From: Moniliella sp. 'wahieum' | Taxonomy: Eukaryota; Basidiomycota; Moniliellomycetes; Moniliellales; Moniliellaceae | Length of the DNA stretch: 64,000 nt | Assembly (NCBI GenBank): GCA_003971905.1 | Contig: RSEE01000056.1 | Coordinates: forward strand, 1 to 64,000 | Direction: 5' to 3' | Shown: positions 24,232-41,198 of the stretch, piece after piece | Numbering within the stretch: the stretch's first letter is position 1 | Layout: each line of letters starts with the position of its first letter | The notes under the pieces: generated by a model | Told to the model about the DNA's origin: nothing | Database searches by the model: none | What the model saw: the letters and a program-made list of their open reading frames with translations, nothing else | Position numbers and translations under genes: made by a program

Positions 24232-27200
24232 ATGCGCCGTCTGTGGGCGCGCTTCAGCGGCCCCTCCGACAAGCAACACGACAAGTCTGCCGCCACGCCT
24301 GCCGCCACACCCTCCCATCCACCCGCCCCTGCCGGCCTTGCCTTTCACGACCCAGACGACCCACCCTGCCCGGTGCATGGACCTACCCAGCACCGGCCCC
24401 GCCCGCTGCTGCGCCGCGCCCCGCCTGCGCCCGCACCCCCCCACCTTCCCGCCCCAACGCCTGTGTCCTCCCTGCCACTCCTGCCACCATCGCCGCCCCC
24501 CTCTGCACCCGCTCCTGCTTCTGCTCCAGCACCTCCAGCTTCAGCAACACCCTCTCATCCACCCCCTCATTCCCCGCTTCTGCTCAGCGTCTCCAGCCCC
24601 AGCGCCTCCAGCTCCACACACCCACTGATCCGCCCCCTTCACTCCGCGCATCTGTCGCCCCTTCCTCAGCGCCCACCACCACCCGTGCTTCTTCCTCCCC
24701 TTCCGATGCCAGCCGTACAGGCCCTCGCTCTGTACCTCCACCGGCCCTTCGCATGCACGCGCGAAACAGGTCAATGACACCAACACTGTCCCCTTTGTCG
24801 CTTCACCTCCATCTTACTCCCCCCTCCTCTCTCTCCGCGCCGACCTCCGGCACACGCTACGAGCCACCCCATATTCCCCCCACACCCACCGCCTCCCACC
24901 GAAGAAGGCTCTCGACTCCTGATCATGCCCAGACATCGCCTTCTTCCGGCCCTCATTCCTCCGCCACTGGTGGCCTGGGCGGCCTTCCCAGTGCACGTCG
25001 CAGTGCATCCAGTTTGGTTGGCTCTTTGGCTCCCAGCACTACCCACTGACCACCATGAATTCGACTTCCCCTTTGGCCTTTTCTCCGATACGGGCGCTCC
25101 CTCAATGGGTGCCACATGGGCCAATATCACCAACGCCGAACTTGTCATGAACATCGGCACGCGCGAACGAACGCGGCAAGAAGTGCTCTGGGAAATTGTT
25201 GCAAGTGAACAGCGGTACGTTTTTAACCCCCCCCCCCGCAGTGTGTGCCTGCCATGATCCAATGTACTGATCGGTATATTTGCTCTTCGTAAGGCACTCG
25301 ACGAACTTCTTCGTGCCCAGGACATGTACATTCTCTTCTTCTTCATCCTCGTCGCTTCACCCAGCTCCAGCATGCTTCCTCACCCCCCGAAGGAACCTCA
25401 GCCCAGTCCCAGTCCCAAACGACTTCCGCCCCAGTGGGAAAACGCCTTTTCGGTCGAAAATCGGCAGGATCTGCCACCAGCGACAAAAACCGAGCCCAAA
25501 AAACTAGCAGGCCGCTCATCCCAAGCACGGGCACCCAAGGACCCATTCGAACTGGGTATTGCCGTGCTGCCCTGCCATCTGCAGTGCGATCTGTACTGGA
25601 AGCCATCTGGACCAGAGGGACTGGTGGCTGTGCATACGTCCCTTGCCAATGCGTTGCGACAACGGTATGAATCACAGTACCCCCTTGTTCGCTCTTTAGC
25701 CGATGTGTTTGCCTCACATGCCCACGCCCTCTTGGACGCCTACGCCACCTACGCCGTCTCCCTTGGCGCTGCCCTGACCCAGCTCGACGAAGCGCGCCTA
25801 ATGGCTCGTGCGTTGCGGGGCAAGACTCTGCGCAAGGAAGCCCAAGCGTTGGCGGATACCGTACTGTTGGGTCGGGCGGTAGCAAACTGGAAGGCGCTGC
25901 GTCGGATTCACGTCGGGCCGCTGTTCCTGGCAGTCCCAACGGGATCTCTTCTAGTACCGTGCCTAGTCTCTCGGTTGCGCTGGCTCGACCGTTACAACGC
26001 TTGCTCAAATACCCTCTTTTGGCTCAAAATCTACTTTTTCAAACCGACCCAGCACTTCCGAGTTTGAAGCGACGGTCGACATGGTTGCTGGCATTGAGGC
26101 TCTGGTGCGTAAGGTCCAAGCCCAAAAAGTTTCGGCCGACGCGTTGGATGCCACATTGGATGCCATGGCCCGGATCGAGGGCATCACGGACCGCAAGCTG
26201 CTCAAGCCGTCTCAAACGCGGACGTTGGTTACTGAGACCCCCGTTTATCATTCTTCCCGGACCGAGTCCACCGCATCCTCCACATCTGCCGTTCCACCCC
26301 GGCCCGACTCCAATCCAATCCCTTCTCCCTCCAGCTCCACTACGGCCACGAGCAGCTTACAAACCCAGTTACGATCAACGATCAAGACCAAGCGCTCCTT
26401 CCGGCGCTTGTCTGATCTGCTCGATCACCTGTGCCTGGTGTCTTGCGCACGAGGGAAGACAGTCTCCCAGGTCCCTCTGCCCCGTCTTCGAGCGGTGGAG
26501 GCATTCTCTCTGCGTTGGGTCAGGGTCTATTGGGCTCCTTCTTGACGTCTGATAGTGGGGCGGGCAAGACCCACGTTGGGTAGTAAGCGGGACATATGGA
26601 GCGTCAAGTTCTCGGATGTAGAGCTGCGCTGCCAACGAATCGGGGTCACGACGCTGCCGATGGCCAGTTCGGTTGCTCTGCGTCCTCCTGGTTCCGACCG
26701 ATGGCGGAGGAGTCGTTGGCGCGACGCGCAAAGGAGACAAGGATCGACTGAAAGCATTGCGAACCGAAACGCTGCGGACACCCTCACGCAACTTGTACAA
26801 GTTTATTGGCGTTGTCGCCTGGTTTAAGGCGCCTGCGTCTGCTCCTCCTGTCCCGGCACGGAAACGGACGAGGCAGCGACACGCTCTGCGCTTCTCGCTG
26901 GTGCAGTGTGGCCATGGGACTTGCACGACGCGTTGGAGGAGGAGGAAGATGGGATGATTCGGCCGATGACGGTTCCGATGCGTCTGACTTGGACGAACCC
27001 GAATCGGACATGACCTTGGTCCGATTATCCCGCGCGCACTTGAGACGCATGCGCTTTTGCGGCCGGAATCCGGACGAGGACGTGAGCGAAGTACTGGCTA
27101 CCTCGGACCCGGCACCCACAGTCACCCAGTGCGAGCCCAAGCTAACACCTGGCCTGCGATTCGCGACATTGACGAGAACTTGTACCCGTACCCGTACCCC

Positions 27201-27348
27201 TGACTGGAAGTACCGAGCCTCAACCCAGTTTCCTCAGCCCCATCGCATCCAGTCCCACCCCTTCCTCACCTCGAGCGTCGTCGGTGGAGAAGGACGAGAT
27301 GGAAATGCAAGCGCAAGCGGTCCCGATGCGCCTGTAGCTCAAGGCTAA
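24232..27348 (+). CDS. Fungal RhoGEF (Dbl-homology domain protein)
   Basis: DH domains catalyse GDP release from Rho/Cdc42 GTPases, here probably in polarity or cell-wall signalling. The start ATG at 24232 (MRRLWARFSGPSDKQHD) follows a (CCA)n tract. Residues up to about 25100 are Pro/Ser-rich and disordered. DH begins RERTRQEVLWEIVASEQRYV (about 25155-25220). A donor GTACGT at about 25216 and an acceptor near 25293 bracket a small intron. After an insertion come LPCHL, QRYESQYPLVRSLADVFASHAHALLDAYATY (25661-25755), the CR3 helix ARPLQRLLKYPLLAQNLLFQTDP (about 25985-26050), and MVAGIEALVRKVQAQKVSADALDATLDAMARIEG (26081-26180). A PH-like segment follows: DIWSVKFSDVELRCQRIGVTTLPMAS (26595-26670) and NLYKFIGV (26795-26817). 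An acidic Ser/Asp-rich stretch (26950-27010) precedes the stop at 27346. Several frame changes are present. Family assignment is firm; the exact orthologue is not. Confidence 0.8.
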
Positions 27349-28499
27349 AGCTAAGTTTGCCATCGGTTACGCGACCATCCGGCCCCAGAATCGATCCAAA
27401 ACCCCAAGCTTCGCGCGTATGATGATTGGCTGCGTGCGTCTTGCCGTGCCATCCCGCCTTGCCTTACCGGTAGGTACCAGGTACCAATGATCTTGCTTGG
27501 CCTCGGTACCTTGCGTACCTTGCCCCGTCCGCGCCACGCGTCGTGCCAGAGCGCCGGTCCTGTGTGCCCCTGCGATCTGCGATCTGATACCTGCTCTGTC
27601 TTCCTTATCGCCTCGCCCTCGCCCGACACGTTCCAACCTCTTACCAGTCGTGGCGCACCCTGCCCTCGGTCGTTGGCAGACCATCCCTTGCTGTGTGGTG
27701 TGTGGTGTGTGTGGTGTGGTGTGCTTTGTGCTCGTTGTCTCTGTCTTTTTGTCGTTGCCCTCCTCTCTGCCTAAGCAGGATCTCATTATCGATCACTGAT
27801 CATGATCACGGATCACGGATCTTCCCTCTCGTCGTGCCACTGCCAGGATACGTTTTGATTTGCCAAAACTCATCGCCCGCTGTAGACTTGAGATCTGAGA
27901 TACGTTTTGTGTCCCGTACACGTTACACTTACACGTTACACGCAAGCGGTTGCGGAGAGGCTCATCGAAACAACTCATGTTCCTCGGGCCTCATCGGTCT
28001 CAGCTTGTAACATGTAACAACCCAACCCTGATCAATGATCAACCCCTGATATCCGCATGGAAGCACACACCATGGCGGCGCTCGTGCCGTAAGTTCAGGA
28101 CGTTCATGCGTTCGTTCCGTGGAGGGAAAGTGCAAGCAATTTAAGATTTAAGGGCGAGGCGTTCCCGTCCTAAGCGTATAGGCCCTACTGTATTCAACGG
28201 CCGGTCAAGCTGGTCAATGGTTACCGGTTAAGCTTAAAGCGCAAGCCGCGGCCCCTGAAGTTCTGAGTTCTGAGTTTGAGTGAGTTCTGACTGGCCAGTG
28301 GGCCCGCTCAACCAGCAAGGGTTGCCCTATGGCCTATTTAAACGTCGAAGATGACGTTCCAGTCCAGCAGGTGAGTTGAGCAACAAAGGACAATTGAGAG
28401 ATGCATGCATTGAGCTAGGGGGCCTTGGTAACACGGGCAAGACGACCCACGGCACGATCATGTCACACATGTCACAGGCCATCGCCAATGAATCGCACC
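27349..28499. other. Convergent intergenic region between RhoGEF and FBA1
   Basis: 3' flanks of two convergent genes. It contains GTACC(AG)GTACC repeats (27468-27488), GTGTGGTGTG repeats (27692-27725), GATCAC/GATCATG repeats (27780-27825) and ACACGTTACAC repeats (27918-27942). No gene is supported. Confidence 0.45.
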
Positions 28500-29556
28500 T
28501 TAGAGCTGGTTGACCGTACCAAGGTCCTCGAACGCCTCAGTCACACGCTTCGACATGGTCTTCTCACCCTCGCGCACCCACACACGCGGGTCATAGTACT
28601 TCTTGTTGGGCTTGTCGGGCCCCTCGGGGTTGCCAACCTGCTGCGAAAGGTAGTCCTTCTTCTTGTTCACATAGTCGCGGATGCCTTCGAGGTACGCATA
28701 CTGCGTGTCCGTGTCCACGTTCATCTTGACCACTCCATTTTGACGGCCGTGTGGATCTCCTCCTTGGTGGAGCCCGAGCCGCCGTGGAAGACGAGGAAGA
28801 CAGGGTTCTCCTTGGTGGAGCCCGTTTGCTTCTTGACGTACTCTTGGTGGTCACGCAAAATGTCAGGGCGGAGCACAACGCTGCCCACCTGGTACGAGCC
28901 GTGGCAGTTACCAAACGCAGCGGCAATGGAAAAGTTGGGCGTGATCTCCGAGAATTCACGGTAAATGTCCCAAATGTCCTCGGGGGCGGTAAAGAGCTTC
29001 TCCTTGGCAGCGCCCTCATTGTTCACACCATCCTCGCCACCCGTGATGCCAAACTCCATCTCAGCCAAATGCCGAGCGGGCCATCTCCTTGAGGTACTTT
29101 TGCACGTATGGATGTTCTCTCCTTCGACTCCTCCGACAAGTCGAGCATGTGCGACGAAAAGAGCGGGATGCCGTTCTGCTTGAAGTAGGCATTGTCCGCC
29201 TCGAGCATACCGTCAAACCACGGCAGCAGCTTCTTGGCACAGTGGTCCGAGGCATAATCACCGGCACGCGTAGCGGGGCAATCTGGCGCACAAAGTGGGC
29301 CGCGCCACCGCCCCCTCAATCGAAGCCTTCTGCTGCTTGTTGTCCACGCCTTGCCGGCCCAGTAGGCAGCGCCACGTTGGACACTTGGATCATACGGGCG
29401 CCTGGAGTCGCGGGCGGCCTCGAGGACAGCGACGGCGGGTGCTGGAAGAGGTGACGTTGAACGCAGGAATGGCAAAGTGGTCACGCGCTAGTCAAGCACC
29501 TTGTACACGTCCTTGCCCTGGACGACACCGGCGGGAACAATATCGAGGATGCCCAT
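28500..29556 (-). CDS. FBA1: Fructose-bisphosphate aldolase, class II
   Basis: Zinc-dependent class II aldolase of glycolysis and gluconeogenesis, cytosolic, cleaving fructose-1,6-bisphosphate to two triose phosphates. ATG at 29556 (MGILDIVPAGVVQGKDVYKVLD), stop at 28500. Landmarks are AVAVLEAARDSRRP, the metal-binding segment SDHCAKKLLPWFDGMLEAD, FSSHMLDLSEE, AEMEFGITGGEDGV, PNFSIAAAFGNCHGSYQVG with its zinc ligand His, FLVFHGGSGSTKEEI, and KMNVDTDTQYAYLEGIRDYV, ending EAFEDLGTVNQL. The open span is 1057 nt, close to the roughly 1,075 expected for about 358 residues and not a multiple of three. The frame shifts at least six times, mostly as if one base were missing from a GG or CC run, for example near 29360-29390. 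No intron is needed. The coding-strand leader (29560-29620) is CCA/CCT-rich. Confidence 0.95.
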
Positions 29557-30734
29557 GGTTGTGGTGGTGGGGGTGGGAGGAAGTGGGAGTAGGGGTGGGG
29601 GGGGTGGTGGTGGGGGGAGAAGACGAGCCGAAGACGAGCGAAGCCAGGGCAGAGAGGGGGGTTTTGACTGGGCTGGGGGGCGGTGTGGGAGCGTGGCAGC
29701 GCGCCAGCGAGGGCAGCGCCGTGCGGGAAGCAGGCGCGGGGGCAGGGCGGCGCAAGCGGGCAGCGCCCAGGCGCACGGACCGGACGCACGGAGCCGCCCC
29801 GGGCAGGCGCACACTGCCCCCGCGGCCCCCACGCTGCCCCCAGCCCCCAGCCGAGCCTGGCGGACGGGGGCTGTCTTCCCCGCACGAGCCCACTCTGCGC
29901 TCACAACCGGGCCCAGGCGGACGACATGCGTTCGTGCATCCGCCGCGCGGGCATGGCGCCCGTGTCCCTGCGTGCGCCCGGCGGCTGGGCGGAGCGCGAC
30001 GCTGCCCCCTGCAGAGTGCATGCATGCGGTCTGCGTTCCCTTGCGCCCCATGCTGCATCCATGCGCCACGCCCCGGCTGGCCCCGGCCCGGCTGCCCAGT
30101 CCCGGGCGCGCCGAGGCCGGGGGCAGCCGCAGTGCGGACGGAACGGGTGAAAGCGAGTGCCGGGTCCCGCCCGTGCACGTGACATCCCCGCATCGCCCAT
30201 CTGCGAAGGCCCAATCGACAAGCGACGTATCGATACACAGAACGCACAGCAAAACAACTACCAGTGCTTCTGCACCGTCTCCCATCTATACCACACCCAC
30301 GCCCGGGCAAAGGCCAGCCAGCCCTGGTAGAACTCCATTATACACGGTCATCATCTTCATATACGACCAGGTGCGTCGCAACAAAACGTCCCAGGGGCCC
30401 ATCGACAGAGTGCGTCATAACCGGTACCAGCAAGGCATGATAGACATGCCGCCACCCCGCCTTGCGGGAGCAGGGGTACAAGTACATAGCCTCCCCACTG
30501 CGGTCGGGGCAGATGCGGTTGAGGAGAGGCCAAGTCCAGAGGGGGGCCACGCGCGCGCGGCCCCATCAGGGTCTGGACAGACAGTGTGGGGCAGATACCA
30601 ACCCAAACCGGTGGGGCCTCCGGGCCCCATATCCCATGTCACATGCCACAGCAAGATGCGAGCAAGCACACAAAACACCAGTAAACAAACAAACGCCATC
30701 AACGGTCAACCCCTCTCCATCTTGGACTCTGCAC
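29557..30734. other. FBA1 upstream region and 3' flank of the histidine kinase
   Basis: 29557-29625 is a strong pyrimidine tract on the FBA1 coding strand. The rest is very GC-rich and open in many frames on both strands, producing long but meaningless open frames (for example 29501-30811 +). No domain is recognisable, and this would be the promoter of a highly expressed glycolytic gene. Confidence 0.5.
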
Positions 30735-35960
<5,226 letters not shown>

Positions 35961-37332
35961 GACACAGCCAGGACGCGGCGCGGTCCAGTGCCGGCGCAGC
36001 AGAGACGGTGGGGGTGGGGTGGGGGTGGGGGTGGCCGCGGCGGCGTCTGGGGCGGCGGTGGTGGTGCTGGGTGGAGCGGCGGCTGGGCCCCCTGAACGTT
36101 GAACGCGCACGGGAGGACGGAAGCCGGAGTAGCTGAGCTGAGCTAGGCCTAGCCTGCGAGGGCCCAGCAGCCAAGGCCAGCCGCAGCTGCTGCCTGCTGC
36201 CTGGCGCCCAGGCTGCATGCAGCAGGCAGGGCGACGCAGGGGGCAAGTGGTACGTACCAACTCCGACACCCAGTGCGCGGGCAGTGTGGTCCCACACTGC
36301 CACTGCGCGAGGCGTGCCAGCCCGCCTGCTGGGAGGCTGCCGCAGGTGGCGGGCGGCATGCCGATGCGGGATGGCCGGTGAGCTGGGATCTGCGATGCAT
36401 GATCCAGATGCGGGATGCAAGGGTTAGTGCGGCGGATGCAGCAAATGCAGCAGCATAGTCAGCCTGACTGCTGTGCAGTGCTCGCCTGCGTTCGCCGGCG
36501 CATGGCACATGCGAATGTAATAGGGGTGACGGTGACCGGTGACTGCCACGCCGGATGCTGCAGGCACTGGCACACACCACCTCCTGGCCGCCGTTTTCTG
36601 TCACATGTCACATGTCACATGGTCACACACGTCTGCATGTCACAGCCCACGTGACTTGGCGCTCATCAATCATCTCGATCGATCATCGGTGCAAGTTCTG
36701 CGGCAGAATACCTGGGCTCGCACTCTCTGTGACACCCTCCACACGGACACACGTATGCCATCTAGACCGGTTGGACGCCGTCGCAAGTAGACAACCACAC
36801 CCAAAGCCATCGTAGTAGAGCCCTAGCGGAACTAGTGGCTAGTGAGTTATTGGGGAGAAAAGACAACAGAAAACGAAACCCGAAATCCAGGATTCCTCTG
36901 TGTGGATGTACTGGCTGCCATTTTCGCCTGCAATTGAAAGAGGCAATTTCGAACGGTGGTTTGTACGCGTGCACATTGAATAGTGATTGCAAACCACCCC
37001 AACTCTGGGCCTACAGGAGGACATGGGACAGCTGCCCACCACATGCTTAAGGGAATAGAGTACTGAGTGAGGTCACCCGATCACTTAGTAGTCACAGTAT
37101 CCACTGAGCCCAGTAATACTGAGGATACTCGGAGGGTGGGACACACTGGGAGAGAGAGCAAGGATTAGTGATCGACTGTGCCCGCAACGAATATACCCAA
37201 GCGGTGACAGGTGAAATCTGAGATCTGAGGCTCAGATCTGAGAATCTGAGAACGACGTTTCCTGAAAATACTCCCGGCGATCAGCTCGATCAGCCTACAG
37301 AGTGGGTCTAGGGTATCAAGAAAGGATGCTTT
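35961..37332. other. Intergenic region upstream of NIK1
   Basis: 35990-36070 is the pyrimidine-rich leader on the NIK1 coding strand (GGTGGGG(T)n on the plus strand). Further up are CTGC/GCAGGC repeats (36185-36235), a CACATGTCACATGTCACATG repeat (36600-36625), GATC repeats (36670-36690) and a 9-bp-arm inverted repeat AGATCTGAG/CTCAGATCT at 37221-37239. No gene is supported. Confidence 0.5.
37221..37239. repeat. Perfect inverted repeat with 9-bp arms
   Basis: AGATCTGAG and CTCAGATCT flank a single G, inside a longer run of ATCTGAG repeats (37216-37250). Confidence 0.75.
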
Positions 37333-38256
37333 TCAAGACTGAGTCTGCTCCTCGGTCCATGCCTCAACTCTCACCCCCATCTCACCCGGACGCTTATGGA
37401 CGGCATAACGGGTAATGGCAAAGGAGGCGAACGCCTGTGCGGCCACCGCCGTGGCTTGCCGATGAGCGGGGAGTCGCGAGGCAGCACGGGCCGATGCCCG
37501 GTCGGTCCAAATACAAGTAGCTAAGTTCTCCCCTTGATCAGTTGGAACTGCGTACCAGTACAAGATCAACCCCCCTGCCTCGACCGCTTCTTCGTGCGCT
37601 GCCCGGTCGGCGGCGTACAACTGCGCCGTCACTTTGGCTGCGGTGACAGCCTCGAGTGCGTCCTCCTGATTGATGGTGGATAAGGGGGAACGAGAACGGG
37701 CAGAACGGAAAGCCACACCATACCATGTTCCCTCTGCTTCTGGCGGAAGTCGCAACTGACTCCAATTGAATGAGCGGCGGAGATGGTCGAGCGTGCTGGT
37801 TCCGTTCGTATCTGGTGCAAGGGACTTCCAAAATCCTGCGGCAACCTGGTTGGGGGGGACGATGGGACGGAATGCGTGAAGCGCCTGCCACAAGGCATGT
37901 GTCGCTTGAGCATGGGTCGGTCCAGGTGGGGTAAGCGAGACCGGGTGTACAACACGCCTTGCCTGGAACGATGGATGAGGTAGCCTTGAGGCTGCACAGC
38001 AATGTGCCCCCAACTCTTCCTTATTGGTGTAAAGATCTCCTCGTCACTAGGCGCAGTAGTGTCCGTTGATTCCTCAGGCTCCGACTCGTACCCTTCTTCT
38101 TTCGGCCCACCCGCCCCCTTGGTACCCCCATGGGAGCCGGGCAAGGATCGGTTTGGGCGTCTCATCAAGGACAGCTTCGAGAAAAGGCGGGTTCACACTC
38201 CCATTCGAGTAGCCCTTGGGAATGCCATCCGCGTCGGCCAGGACAGAAAGGTGCAT
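37333..38256 (-). CDS. UPF0643 family protein
   Basis: Matches the fungal UPF0643 family, which has no known biochemical function. The most conserved half is in one frame from 38013 to the stop at 37333. It contains ALHAFRPIVPPNQVAAGFWKSLAP, TLDHLRRSFNWSQLRLPPEAEGTWYGVAFRS, LYAADRAAHEEAVEAGGLILYWYAVP, GENLATCIWTDRASARAAS, and a C-terminus FASFAITRYAVHKRPGEMGVRVEAW. Upstream frames add an acidic stretch, EEGYESEPEESTDTTAPSDEE (about 38040-38100), and a possible start MHLSVLADADGIPKGYSNG at 38256. That ATG is chosen only because it opens the frame joining the acidic stretch. At least two frame changes lie between 38256 and 37950. Confidence 0.75.
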
Positions 38257-39933
38257 GTTGTGGGTAATACAAGTCTTGGTGGTGGCGATGCAAAAGGTGA
38301 GAAGTGTTCAATGGTCCAACGTGGGATTTGAATGGCGAAATAAGGGGGCTACTATATAAAAGGGATGTCCAGTGCTTGGGAAGAAACTCCTTATCAGCAC
38401 CGCTACTCGATGAGTTGGTAACAGCGTGAGGCTACCTTCTTTCAAACATATAATGGTCTAGTAGTACTATCGTGGCGTGTCAACTACCGGATGCCAAGAT
38501 GCCGTGCTCGCTGAACGTATGAACGTATACCTCGTATACCTATGCGGATCTGAGAGTTCGGGAGCTCTCCCGCTTGTCTGTGGGGCTTCCAAGGCCACCC
38601 CCAAATGGTGAGGTTCTCTTGGGGGCACGCGACATCCAGCCACACGATATTCTCACTGTCTCGGTCTAATTTGCACCGGTACAGCAGGCAGTGCCCCCGT
38701 GCCACATCCAATAATGTAGCGAGCACGTCGAGCACTCGTATCGGTTTCGTCACGTGCGTCAGATGCGCCATCGTTAAACGTTAATCGTTAATCGTCGTGT
38801 CCATGTCATGCATGCATCATGCATGTTAGGAGTGGTGGCGTGCCGGGGCGCCCGGGCAGAGGAGCCTGGGAAAGTTGCATTGCGATGTTACTGAATGTTG
38901 AACGGACGCTACGTGTTCAGCTGACCAGTAGTGATATTGACTTGGTTTACGCGCTTACTTACGTTCACTAGTCGCTAGTCAGTAGTGACTAGCTTTCTTT
39001 AGCGCTTAGATGCCGCCGCGTCTCCTTCGCGTGTTCTGCAATGCAGAGCAGGACACGTTATGAGCACGTCTTCCGACCAAGGGAGTGATGATGAAACGTT
39101 CAAAACCTCGATGTCGGTCGCATTAAACCCTCTCAAAACAAAGGGACAGAGGAAAACGCTTGCCCACCGACCTGGTGGGGCTCATCTGGCGTTTGCTCTA
39201 GCTCGCCCACCGCCTGATTCGTCTCCATATCAGATGCAGCGCGAGTGGATCAGTATATGCGGTAGTCGACTGCAGTGTAGATGAAAACCACCTCTAAGAT
39301 GTATACACCACAGCGAGAGATGCTCCCCATCCCGTTCTCTCTCACTATATGTCAATAACTAGGTGTATTTCCCTCCACATAGCCAAGCAGGTTCTTTCTC
39401 TTCTCTCTCTCGAGAAAGTTGAGGTGTTTCTCATACAATAAAAGATTGCGCAATGCAACAATTAAAGTCTCTCGAGGGATTTTCAGTCTTTTTCCTGACT
39501 GGTCTCGGTCTACCGAAGCAACATATGTCGCGAAACTGTGGTGTAATCTACCTCTCCCTTTTGAAGACGGTTCTCTCTTTCTAGCACAGTGTGACAGAAG
39601 CGGGGTAAAGTTATACTAAGTGCTCTATCCTGGCAGCCCTGCTCATTCTGTTTCCTGATAATACGCTAAAATGTGTTCTAGCTGCAAATGATCGCCCTCC
39701 AAATGATATATAGACACTTCTGCTGTAGGCCAGCAATGCCTACCGGTCTGTTCTTGACAGCTGAGAAAGAACCTTCAACTACTTCATCATTGTGGAAATG
39801 TCCCCCAACCAGTAAAAGCCTTGCAAATTCCGGGACTACATTACATTGTGTGAGGAAGCACGACATCATTTTCATTGACAATACGAGAAGGGGTGTATTG
39901 GAAAACATAGGTTTTCGTATAGGGTGAGCCAGT
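38257..39933. other. Intergenic region; distal part AT-richer
   Basis: 38770-38825 carries TTAATCGTTAATCG and CATGCATGCATCATGCATG repeats, and 38935-39000 carries CACTAGT/GTCGCTAGT repeats. A 74-codon open frame at 39060-39284 (MSTSSDQGSDDETFKTS) has no recognisable feature. From about 39290 to 39930 the sequence is visibly less GC-rich than the rest of the window and includes the alcohol dehydrogenase 3' flank. Confidence 0.45.
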
Positions 39934-41089
39934 TTACTTGTCGACATCGAGGACAATACGGCCGGCCAGCTTGCCCTCGTGCATCTCGGCGTACACCTCG
40001 TTGAGCTGAGACAGGCCACGGGTGTGGTAAATGACCTTAACCTTACCCCGCTCGGCAAGACGGAGAGCTTCGATGGCATCTTCCCGGTTGCCCACGATGG
40101 AACCGACGATCCGCTTGGCAGTGACGGTCGTGTCGAACACATCAGCCTTGATGAAGGTGCCGGGAGGCATGCCGACGGCGACCAAGGTGCCGCGCGGGCG
40201 TAGGTAGGCCAAACCTTGCGTGTAAGCCGCTTCCGACGCAGCAGCCACGACGGAAGCGTGGGCACCGAGCCCGCCAGTGATCCGCTTCACCTCAGCCACA
40301 ATATCCTTGCATTCGCGGAAGTCAATCCACGCATCAGCCCCGAGCTGCTCCACCAGCGCCTTCTTCTCGGCGCCCGTGTCAATCCCAATCACGCGGAAGC
40401 CCATCGCGGCAGCGTACTGCACACCCAAGTGGCCCAGTCCTCCACCGGCACCGGGCAGGACAACCCAGTCGCCGACGGCCAAGTGGGCCTCGAGAAGAGC
40501 ACGGTAGATTGTCACGCCAGCGCATAGGATGGGCGCAGCGTCAATCAGAGCAAGAGAGTCGGGGATGGGCGTGACGTACTTGGCCGGCGCCACAACGTAC
40601 TGCTGGAATGTGCCATCGACCGTGTACCCCGAGTTCTCGAGGTGAATGCAGTTTGGCTCAAAGCCCACGCGGCAGTAGTCGCAGTTAAGGCAGGCCGAGG
40701 CGACCCACTTGATGCCCACACGAGCTCCCTTTTGGATCCACTCTTCCGAGCCCGTGCCAAGTTTGACCACTACACCTGCGCCCTCGTGGCCGCCGACCAG
40801 CGGCTCTCCCGTCGCTTCGAGTTTGGTAGGCAAGGGCCAGTCGCCGAGCATGGCATGCAAGTCACTAATATCCATGTTAGCTCGTATTCCTCAGAGGACC
40901 TGGATAAGAAGAAAGGACGTACGTGTGGCAGACACCAGTGTAGGTAATGCGCACCAGCACCTCGCCTGGCTTGAGCTCAATCTTGCTGGGGTCGTACGTG
41001 ACGAACTTGATGGGACCACCGACTTTGTCAAAGACAGCCTTGGTAGCCGAGGTGGGGACCTCGAGCTGCTGCTCGCGAATGTCGGCCAT
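39934..41089 (-). CDS. ADH1: Zinc-dependent alcohol dehydrogenase (yeast ADH1 type)
   Basis: Medium-chain NAD(P)-dependent alcohol dehydrogenase interconverting ethanol and acetaldehyde, probably cytosolic. Exon 1 is 41089-40923 (MADIREQQLEVPTSATKAVF ... VLVRITYTGVCHT). The intron is 40922-40865 (58 nt, GTACGT donor, CTAAC branch point, TAG acceptor). Exon 2 is 40864-39934. The spliced ORF is 365 codons plus stop, with no frame problem. Catalytic zinc ligands lie in GVCHTDLHA, GGHEGAG and the later Cys of the GVTIYRA region. The structural zinc cluster is ACLNCDYCRVGFEPNC. The Rossmann motif is GAGGGLGHLG, with an ID after the next strand favouring NAD. C-terminus GKLAGRIVLDVDK. Length and motifs match yeast Adh1/Adh3 closely, though I cannot tell which paralogue it is. 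Confidence 0.95.
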
Positions 41090-41187
41090 GGTGAAAAAGG
41101 TTGGAAAGGGAAAGGGAAAGTAGTGGTGGAAGAGGAGGTAGCAAAGCTGCTGGGAAGAGAGAGGATAGCGAGGATGGAAACGTCGCG

Positions 41188-41198
41188 ATATATATATA
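41188..41198 (-). promoter_or_regulatory. TATA box of the alcohol dehydrogenase gene
   Basis: TATATATATAT on the coding strand, about 100 nt upstream of the ATG at 41089. A CT-rich leader (41092-41150 on the coding strand) lies between them. This is one of the few clear TATA elements in the window and fits a highly expressed fermentation gene. Confidence 0.65.

Noticed and set aside
23230-24444. 404-codon minus-strand open frame covering the RhoGEF start
   Set aside because: Its upper half is the antisense of the RhoGEF N-terminus. Only the lower part belongs to the uncharacterised minus-strand gene, and that part uses other frames.
39060-39284. 74-codon plus-strand open frame MSTSSDQGSDDE...
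   Set aside because: Short, no homology recognised, no leader tract and no intron signals; expected by chance in this length of DNA.
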